Positions 56,703 through 64,000 of a DNA stretch of 64,000 nucleotides are shown here, piece after piece. The translations under genes were made by a program, and so were the position numbers. Each line of letters starts with the position of its first letter. Position 1 is the first letter of the stretch. Under the pieces are notes generated by a model. It was not told the DNA's origin, made no database searches, and saw nothing but the letters and a program-made list of their open reading frames with translations. This DNA is from Hygrophila difformis (lineage: Eukaryota > Streptophyta > Magnoliopsida > Lamiales > Acanthaceae). The stretch covers positions 24,793,977-24,857,976 of the forward strand of contig JAOANR010000012.1 in assembly GCA_030278955.1 (NCBI GenBank). Direction: 5' to 3'.

Positions 56703-56769
56703 AGCTGTTGATGATAATGACCTAACTGTCGACAAATAACGGCTTAAAATGTGATAAATATCCAATTCG

Positions 56770-56995
56770 GTTTCTGTAATGGCAAAACAATTGCCAGGAG
56801 GTGCAGCCAGCGCTAAAAGTGATGTGTAGCCCTTTGTAAAATGATGTATAAGCCTTATAAAGTGATATATAGATGGTAGTTTTTTTTTATTAGTTTTTTG
56901 TTCATAACCTCCGTCCATCACTTTTTTATACTCACACATCATTTCATATACACATACACATCACTTTTGAATGTGCCAGCACCTACAGGCCGCCA
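56770..56995 (+). repeat. Divergent relative of the non-TIR element
   Basis: Starts ATTCGGTTTCTGTAATGGCA and ends GCCGCCAACACCC, matching both ends of the 240-bp element with several changes. The interior has ATCACTTTT words in place of ATCATTTTT. No TSD found. Confidence 0.45.
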
Positions 56996-57071
56996 ACACC
57001 CAAACGATTTCCATAAATATCGACTTAACAGTTAGGAATAACAAATTTAACAATTAATGAATGGCGTCCAC

Positions 57072-57312
57072 GGGTGTGGCTTGTGTGCTGTCAACAGCAC
57101 ATACCGACAAAAATAGAATGATGGATATGCATAGAAAAAGATGTCAGAGCAATGAAAAATGCTGGCTGTGTGAAATGATGTGTGCTCATGAAAAAATGAT
57201 GAATATTATAAAATAAGCAACATCATTTTTATGGAGCTAACATCATTTTTCATAGCGTGGACATCATTTAGCATGTACATGCAAATTAATTGCCAGTACA
57301 GGAAACGGATTG
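57072..57312 (-). mobile_element. Element without TIRs and with 9-bp TSD, copy 2 (241 bp)
   Basis: Reverse orientation of the copy at 44982-45224: begins GGGTGTGGCTTGTGTGCTG and ends CAGGAAACGGATTG. A perfect 9-bp TSD, ggcgtccac, lies at 57063-57071 and 57313-57321. Confidence 0.8.
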
Positions 57313-57668
57313 GGCGTCCACTATAATTGTGAATTAAATTAAAATGGACAGTAACTAGTTAGTATTTTATTTAATAATAATATAAACTTGAATTTTACAA
57401 GAAAATTCATGAATATATATATAGTAAACAAATATTAAGAAATAAGGAAAAATCCGTGATATACAATAATATATTGCTTTTTTGGACTGACGATATTACC
57501 TGTACTAATCTATAACAATAGGAGAAAATGGAACGCCTGGATTCATTGGTATCACCACGTTGGGTGTGTTCTACACAATTAGATGTAACTGCGAGATGAA
57601 GTTGTTGGAAGCTCGAGATTTAGGAGTCATGATTTTAAAAGGAGTTGGAGTTTTGAATTTTATATAAA

Positions 57669-57947
57669 TTGTTTTCTAGAAGTAGATATAGTTTCCGTGG
57701 CGTGGTCGCTGGATCAAACGGACTGATAATTCCTATCATTCCGGATGGGCCGGTAAGTCAACACCGGATCAAAAGGTTCATTAATGATGTGTATCATTTT
57801 CTGTTGCAGGAAACAGATAAAGCTGAACCCAAGAATGCTGAAAAGATGCTGCTGTTGATACAGCTTGAAGAATACCGGAAGGAGCCGGGACCCATCACTC
57901 TGAACAGTTCCCGAAATCTTCAAGTCTTGGAGCAACTACGACGTTGA
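57669..57947 (+). other. Unidentified ORF, possibly two short exons
   Basis: A 92-residue ORF with non-AT-biased composition (ending LLLIQLEEYRKEPGPITLNSS...EQLRR). A consensus donor GTAAGT (57753) and acceptor TTGCAG (57809) fall inside it, but the 57-base intron would be unusually short. I do not recognise the protein. It runs into the ACGACGC cluster of the adjacent LTR element. Confidence 0.25.
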
Positions 57948-58165
57948 GCCCCTCCTACGACGCCAAGCCTCCCTTCGTCGACGAACTAGGATAGCATCGT
58001 ACTCGGGTTCATCGTCGTCCACTCCCAGTCAGCTACTACGACGACGAACGAGTGTAGCGTCGTCACCAAGGATAGCGTCGTACCTCCCGAAATCCTTCAA
58101 GATCAGTCCCTACGGCGCCAATCGACTGACGACGCAAGACGAGTGTAGCGTCGTAGACGCTTATT
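57938..58165. repeat. CpG-rich TACGACGC / GCGTCGTA cluster 1
   Basis: About ten copies of TACGACGC, TAGCGTCGTA or close variants in both orientations, ending about 80 bases upstream of the TATA box at 58248. Confidence 0.75.
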
Positions 58166-58247
58166 TTGTGTATTTTCATTTCCTGTTTGTTGGATTTTGC
58201 TTAGGGTTGTTTAATTCTTACTTTCCAGTTGTTGATTCGGGTTTCCC

Positions 58248-58255
58248 TATATATA
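58248..58255 (+). promoter_or_regulatory. Candidate TATA box of LTR element A
   Basis: TATATATA followed by TGGAAGCCCTAAAC, a typical LTR promoter setting just downstream of the CpG cluster. Confidence 0.5.
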
Positions 58256-58652
58256 TTGGAAGCCCTAAACAATGTACTCACTTTGAATCAATTGAATACA
58301 CTATTTCATATTTCAAAGTCACATTTCTCTCCCGAGAGCATCATCTTGCTCTCAGCCTTATCGTGAATCCATTTCCCTTGGGAGATCCTCACGCCATTGT
58401 TGATTTGAAACCGTCTCCAATGGAAGCACAACCAATGCACTCGAAGGAGGCTTCTCGGGTGGGTTGAGTCACATCCTTCAAGCAAGTTTGGGTCACCTTT
58501 GGTTGAGGTTTTACTATCCTTTTATTTTGGTTCTTTTGTTCGTGTTCATCATCTCCTTCTTCCTCTCGGCCTCACCATCCATTCTCCATTTTGAATCCAA
58601 ATATTGCAATATTGTTGGAATCGGTCTATTGGGCTACAGCATAATTATATTT

Positions 58653-58664
58653 TGGTATCAAAGC
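58653..58664 (+). promoter_or_regulatory. Possible primer-binding site of element A
   Basis: TGGTATCAAAGC differs by one base from the initiator tRNA-Met primer site seen in the other elements. It lies about 11 bases after a possible LTR end (CAGCA), somewhat far. Confidence 0.4.
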
Positions 58665-59194
58665 TATTTCCAACGTTTTGCAATAGGATTTGAAATATTT
58701 TCCATATTTTGTTTTGATTTTTCCACCACTAAACTCAAAAACCCTAAAAATATTGTGTTCTTGGTTTTGTGTGTTCTTGTGGTTTTCCCATATTTCTTGT
58801 TCAAATCCTACTCTATAGTCCTTTTCATCCATTCCGTGAGCTTAAATTGCTTATTTGATTGTGTTTGCATGATTAAATGGGTGTTTAAAGGGTTTGGATA
58901 GTGTTGGGGTATTTAGGGTTCGGGTTTGAGTGAGTTTGGTTGGGAAATACTTTGTTTGTGTTCTTGTGGATTTTGAATATTGTAAGAGCATGTTTGAACA
59001 CCAAGTGTGTTCTTGAAGAAGCACTGTTTGATCGAAGAAAGTGTAATAGTTAGGGTTGATTTTTGTTTTTCTTGGAGCGCAAGAGTGTACGTGTCCAAGG
59101 AATATTTTGGGGAATTAATTGCTCCTGTTCCAGCCTGCTAAGTTTGTTGGAGGAGTGCTAGTGGGTCATTATCAAAGAAAAGACGAAGAAAAAG

Positions 59195-59470
59195 GAGACC
59201 TACGACGCTACTCGCCCTTACGACGCAATCCGCAACTACGACGTTAACCACTGTTAGCGTCGTAACACAAGAAAGGGCCAAAAGGCCAAAGGCAGGCCTA
59301 CGACGCAACCCATTACGATGCTGAACATTTCTACGCGCAAGCCAAGCTTAGCGTCGTAGCTCAAAGGAAAGAAAGAAAGCGAAAGCAGGCCTACGATGTC
59401 AAAGGACTACAGCGCCAAGCTTACTACGACGCAGTCGTCTAGCGTCGTAACCTACATATAGCGTCGTAAC
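59195..59470. repeat. CpG-rich TACGACGC / GCGTCGTA cluster 2
   Basis: A second cluster of about a dozen copies in both orientations, in the leader about 1 kb after cluster 1 and upstream of gag. Confidence 0.75.
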
Positions 59471-59596
59471 AGTCTCCAGAATTCGAAATTTGAATTTCCC
59501 ACTGATTTTGCCAGCAGCCACGTGTCACGCAATCCAGCATCAACATTAATCACGTGCAATTGTTGGGGATTCATTATTTTGAGTGTTTGAGGATTA

Positions 59597-59730
59597 CAAT
59601 AAAGTAAATATCGGACTGGCACAAACTGAAACCTAGCCCGAGAAGTCACTTGAGTGCTTGCACAATAAAGTGAATATCGAGACTGGCAGTTTGTGAAACC
59701 TAGCCCGAGAAGTTGCTTGAGTAATCAGGG
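59597..59730 (+). repeat. Two-copy tandem repeat (about 64 bp)
   Basis: Units beginning caataaagtRaatatcg and ending aacctagcccgagaagt occur twice in tandem in the leader of element A. Confidence 0.7.
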
Positions 59731-60093
59731 TTATTCCAAGAGTGATTTTTCTTGCGAGCTTTAATTTTCCACTTCCATATCGGGTCCATATACACTGCTC
59801 ATTACCTGCAATACTTGTTTAAAACTGTGAACATAAATCAGATTGCATTAAGCTCACATTCCTGTGCTTTTATTTGATTGAGTCGAACAGTCCATTCTGA
59901 ATCTTGGACTGTGCGTCGCATATCATATCTGTCCTTGTGCATCTGATTGTTCCTTGGAGCAGGTTAATTACAACAGGGTGTTTGGAACCCAGGGACGTTG
60001 TGTGTGAGCGATACACTCTGGGAGTTCACTCTACATAATTTCTGTCCATATTTTTCCGACTTTCTTATACAAATATCTATTTTTATCTGTGAG

Positions 60094-62000
60094 ATGGCAG
60101 GACAAGAAGATACCATGATGAACATTCTTAGATCCATCCAGGGAGATATTACTGCCATTAAAGCTGAAACTGCCAAGAAGACGGACCTCAACATTTTAAC
60201 TCAATCTTTAAATATTAATTCAAATAATATTGAAGTTGTGAGTAAACGTGTCGAGGAGGTCAATATTCGTGTTGATGAGGTTGTTGATGATATCGCAGGT
60301 CGGGTACGATTCCAAAATGAAGCAATTGAGAGGCTAGTCATGAACCGAGTTGAACGGAGATTGGAGGAAGCATTCTTCCCTACTCCTTCACCGCAGAACA
60401 CGAACCCTCAGAATGCCCCGTCTCAGAGTACCACACCTCAAAACAACCCATCGTCAGTACCAGCAGTGGCACCTACCGTTCCAAGGATTGGCCCAGAAGG
60501 AACTAGCGGAGTCTCCCGAGCTGACATGACAACTGCGGAGGAAGCCCTTGCCGAACAGGAACTACAATTTGGGGAGTTTAACCGGAGTCTAGGACCGTGA
60601 TCCAGTGCACGACACCGTTTGCACCCACCACTGCAGACGGGTCCTACAGGTCAACCTGAAACTCCAATAGCAGATCATCTGGCCATGCCGCCTCCTCCAC
60701 CTGTCGGAGTACCTGGTGATGCTCCACCTACGAGGCACGATTGAATTTCGAACCAGCTGCTGACTTTGAAGAAGGAAACCGAATGGATGACAATCTGAAA
60801 AGCATTAAGTTCACAATTCCTACCTTCAAGGGAACTAGTGATCCTAATGAGTTTCTAGATTGGAGGCATTCGATGGAAATGATCTACAATTGCCATAATT
60901 ATTCATATTTCAAGAAGGTTCAGTTAGCTGTAACCGAATTCAAAGACTATGCACAGCTTTGGTGGAAGAAGTACTGTTCTGATCTCCATGCTGCGGGAAG
61001 AGCTCAGATAGCAGATTGGGAACATTTGTTAGATATCATGGAACATCGTTTTGTACCCCATACCTATAAGCCTGATATGTACTTGAAATCAGTGGGTCTC
61101 CAACAGGGCAACAAAACTGTCGAAGAGTACTATCGTGAGATGGAAATCCTCATGATGAGGGATCAAGTGAATGAGGAACCCCAGATCACTCTAGCCAGAT
61201 TTGCCAAGTACCTGAGACCCGAAATCCATGAAGAAATGGAGATGAGGGGTTACATCAACATTACAGATCTGGTTAGAAAAGCTGCTAGGTATGAGACACA
61301 ACTGAAGAGGAAATCCCATCGGCCAACTCCATCTCCCGCAGGACATTACAACTACAACACCAACAAACCCTGGTTGATCCGACCGCCGCTCAATTATCGG
61401 CAGCCTCAACAGCAGCCGCAACAACAACAGGGTCGAGGTCAACAGCGAGGATTTGATTTGGGACAAGCTTTCAAAGCATACAACCAGGAGGAAAGAAATA
61501 GAGCCCCAGCTCCAGTTCAAGGAAGAGAGCAGAGACCACCCGCCAGAGACGCACGAGACATTATCTGTTTCAAGTGCGGGAAAAAGGGTCACTATGCTAC
61601 CACATGTCCTAATCCACCAAAGATAGTGGTTGTCCTCAATACTGGTGAGGACCAACGAGTATTGAGGACCAACGACCAGTGATTGAGATTGAACCGGGAG
61701 TATTCAAGGTCTATGATTCCGAAGATGAACAAGAATTTGAAGATCCTGAACTACAAGAGTTTCATCAGAACGAACCGGTCAATCCTGAAATTGTGCCAGA
61801 ATAAGAGGATGATGTGAATATCCTCGTGGCTATGAGAAACTTGAGTGCTGACAGAGAGCCAGAATCCGCAGACAACGAACAAAGGGAGAATCTTTTCCAT
61901 TGTCGTTGTACTATTTTAGGCAATAATGCCACTGTCATAGTCGATAACGGTAGCGGCACTAATGTAGTAAGTCTTTACACTATTCGCAGGTTACAGTTAC
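60094..62000 (+). pseudogene. Gypsy gag-protease, interrupted
   Basis: Gag starts at ATG 60094 (MAGQEDTMMN), with an N-terminal coiled-coil-like region and a Pro/Gln-rich linker. The Retrotrans_gag domain (FKGTSDPNEFLDWRHSMEMI to VEEYYREMEIL) lies at 60741-61300, then a Gln-rich stretch and the zinc knuckle CFKCGKKGHYATTC near 61568. The protease fragment (VDNGSGTNVVSLYTIRRLQL) ends at 62000, where the next LTR begins. Lesions are a TGA at 60598, a frameshift near 60740, another near 61675 and a TAA near 61803. Confidence 0.85.
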
Positions 62001-62299
62001 TGATAATGGCCAAAAATGACCATTATTTTCAATCCATTTCCGTGTCTTAAACGGGCATTTGATCGCATTCCGGTCTTACATTAAGTAAGAAAGCAGTCGA
62101 ATTGGACTGATTTATGCATAATTGTAAAAATAATAAGCTGGTGTGAAAAAGACATAAATATGTAATTTTATTACATATCTATGTTAGAAAAATCCAAAAA
62201 CATGAGAAAAAGAAAAGGAAACAAAAAGATGGGAAAAAGATAGAAAAGCCCACAAAAAGAATATTTTCGGCCCATCTGGCCCAATCCAGCAGGCCCAGG

Positions 62300-62560
62300 A
62301 AGACCTTTGTCGCGGAAGCCCTTGGCGCGATGCAGTGTTCCGCGACAAAGACATGTTCCGCGACCAACTGGCCCCAACTGAAGAGGAGACCAGCCAAGCC
62401 CTGGCGCGATGACCCTTGTCGCGATGGCATGCTCCGCGACAAAGGTCCATTCCGCGACCAAGATGCACAAATAGAGACACAAGACCCAGTCGAGAAGCCT
62501 TGCCACATGCAGTGTGTTCCGCGACCAACTTGATGTTCCGAGACAAAGCTGTGATGTGTG
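62300..62560. repeat. CpG-rich TTCCGCGACAA / TTGTCGCGGAA cluster 1
   Basis: About eight copies of TTCCGCGAC(A/C)A or its complement, ending about 60 bases upstream of the TATA box at 62619. Confidence 0.75.
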
Positions 62561-62618
62561 TGATGTCTTAAGACACAATGGGCTAGAATCAAGGCCCATG
62601 GGCTTAGGGTTACACTTC

Positions 62619-62626
62619 TATAAATA
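62619..62626 (+). promoter_or_regulatory. Candidate TATA box of LTR element B
   Basis: CTATAAATATGAG is a good TATA match; transcription would start near 62650. Confidence 0.55.
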
Positions 62627-63269
62627 TGAGGTGTCTCCCATGAGCTAAGGGTTGAATGGTTGGAAGTTTGAAATTTAGGAGTTCTTGAAGGCAAGCAGTA
62701 GGAGTTCTCTCTTAGGTAGAGTAGTTTAGGTTTATTTTTATGTATTATTTAATTTCTGCACTTAGTTTAGCTTAGTTTAGTGTTTTACTGTTCACAGTGC
62801 CTAGATAGCCATTTTTATACCATGTTTTGTTTTCTAAACTCTTGTTTTAGGGTTTGTAACACCCAAACCATGGGTATTAACAACACCCCTTCAATAATAT
62901 GGGAAAACATTCAGCATTTGTGTCCCAAATCATGAAATGGGTCTCACACCCCATGGATTTATGCTTTCTTTTTCATTTTGGGGTCATTTGACCCCCATTT
63001 TGTTATTTTCATGTTTACTGTTAGCATATTATGGATAATGTTGTGTGGATGTGTGATCAAACCCTAGATTAGGATTCCTGCTTTATTTTTATGTTCTGCC
63101 CAGTCTTGTTATTTTTGTTTAAGCATGTTCTTCTTTATTTTGAATGTTTCTTGCTTATTTTTAGCTTAGAATAGCTTTTTGATCTGAAATAGGGTGAGAT
63201 CACGCTGTTTGCATGCCACTGTTCATTTCTGCTTTTTCTGACTTCTGTCCTGAACCACCTTGGGCGCCA

Positions 63270-63800
63270 ACCGCCTTCTGGCGCGGAACCACGTTCCGCG
63301 ACAGAGTGGCTGTTCCGCGACCAAGGTGTTTCAAGACAGTTGTCTCCAAATTTAAAACCCTTTGTCGCGGAATACCTTGTCGCGGAGCCACGTTCCGCGA
63401 CAAAACTATCCATGCATAGCGACAAAGGAGCCAAACTCTTGCATTTTGTCTTCATGGCTTCTTGTCGCGGAATCATCTTGTCGCGGAGCCACGTTCCGCG
63501 ACAAAATCTCATTCCAAGACAGAAAAATTATGCCATGTTCTTTGATCTTTGAACACCTTGTCGCGGAGCACCTTGTGGTTCCGCGACAAAATTTCCATGC
63601 ATAGCGACAAAAGTTCAAATGCTTTAGAATTTTATTAAAACACTTTGTCGCGATGTCACCCTTGTCGCGGAGCCACGTTCCGCGACAAAACCTTGCATAG
63701 CGACAAAGAGGCGTTATGCTGCCAAAAGTTCTAAAAACTTGTCGGGATGTCCATGTCGCGGATCTCGGTCCGCGACAGAATTTATGATATCGCGACAAGG
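63270..63800. repeat. CpG-rich TTCCGCGACAA / TTGTCGCGGAA cluster 2
   Basis: Roughly twenty copies. Several are arranged as hairpins, TTGTCGCGGA then GCCACG then TTCCGCGACAA. Weaker half-motifs TAGCGACAAA recur after each hairpin with catgcatagcgac spacing. Confidence 0.8.
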
Positions 63801-64000
63801 GATTCTCTCTCTATTTGACTTCAACCAGATTTCATTCTCTCTCTCTATTTTATATTGCAACACTCACATCATAGCCCCACGGGTTAGGATGTAACATTCT
63901 GGAATTGCAATATAGGGTGTTATGCTGCCCAAATTTTGATTCTCCATTTGCATCACTTAACTGATTGAACCCTTGACTCATTAATGATTAAAGATTGAGA

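Larger units (their letters stand above)
57930..62000 (+). mobile_element. Gypsy-type LTR element A (5' LTR, leader, gag, partial protease)
   Basis: An LTR-like region with a TATA box and CpG-motif cluster is followed by a primer-site-like TGGTATCAAAGC, a long leader, gag and a protease fragment, where a second LTR element interrupts it. The 5' boundary is approximate; I could not identify the LTR start or a TSD. Confidence 0.6.
62001..64000 (+). mobile_element. LTR of a second retrotransposon (element B), truncated by window end
   Basis: It starts TGATAATGGCCAAAAATGAC abruptly inside the protease frame of element A. It contains a TATA box and two CpG-motif clusters and no coding sequence through 64000. 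The LTR end and TSD are outside the window or not recognised. Confidence 0.6.

Noticed and set aside
58168..58901. Two consecutive ORFs of 99 and 145 residues with hydrophobic stretches
   Set aside because: They lie in the LTR and leader of a gypsy-type element across its TATA box and primer site. The hydrophobicity comes from T-rich DNA.
62171..62694. Overlapping minus-strand ORFs up to 171 residues (and 63135-63798)
   Set aside because: They read through the repeated TTCCGCGACAA clusters of an LTR, which lack stops in several frames. No recognisable protein.

Overview
This is a window of a flowering-plant nuclear genome, most likely a eudicot. The evidence is GT-AG introns in plant-type genes, a plastid FtsH protease with a chloroplast transit peptide, Yellow-Stripe-Like transporters, an NDR1/HIN1-like gene, and plant copia, gypsy, CACTA, hAT, MULE, Stowaway and tRNA-derived SINE repeats. 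I see no prokaryotic or organellar sequence. Only four host genes look intact: an NHL6-like LEA_2 membrane protein (6173-7048, minus), FTSH6 (18216-20633, plus), and two YSL/OPT transporters (21032-23558, plus; 45698-51422, minus). All four reconstruct as continuous spliced frames.

Layout. 1-2.2 kb is the 3' end of a CACTA (En/Spm) transposon: six in-frame exons of a Transposase_24-type protein followed by a subterminal repeat array. 2.2-18 kb is repeat-rich, with the NHL gene and a dense set of small elements (hAT-like, Stowaway, Tourist-like, SINEs, fold-back MULE-type elements), many with precise target-site duplications (TSDs). 18.2-23.6 kb is the gene core: FTSH6 and a YSL gene only 398 bp apart.

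23.6-45.7 kb is a tandem segmental duplication. The 3' half of the first YSL gene plus its downstream flank recurs at 42.2-45.3 kb as a YSL pseudogene with two stops and a 10-bp frameshifting repeat. The flank of the first copy was later filled by a nested stack: a hAT-type element (24372-39816) holds a copia retrotransposon (25012-39270), which holds a 660-bp hAT MITE (25534-26193) and a gypsy-type LTR element (29947-38325). Every level is bounded by its own TSD. A second copia fragment and a piece of unrelated host-like coding DNA in antisense lie directly upstream of the YSL pseudogene.

45.7-51.4 kb holds the second intact YSL gene, tail-to-tail with the first and with the same six-exon structure. 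51.8-54.3 kb carries two nearly identical fold-back elements 35 bp apart. 54.3-57.6 kb is AT-rich DNA with small elements. 57.9-64 kb is gypsy-type retrotransposon DNA: one element with a broken gag-protease, interrupted at 62001 by the LTR of another. Both carry clusters of CpG-rich inverted motifs on either side of a TATA box.

The most unusual signals are: (i) a roughly 240-bp element without terminal inverted repeats, present twice with perfect 9-bp TSDs and with a paralogous empty site in the same window; (ii) a family of fold-back elements with 10-bp TSDs; (iii) the paired CpG-motif clusters in two different LTR elements; (iv) a gypsy element with nearly identical LTRs around a ruined interior, implying mobilisation in trans.
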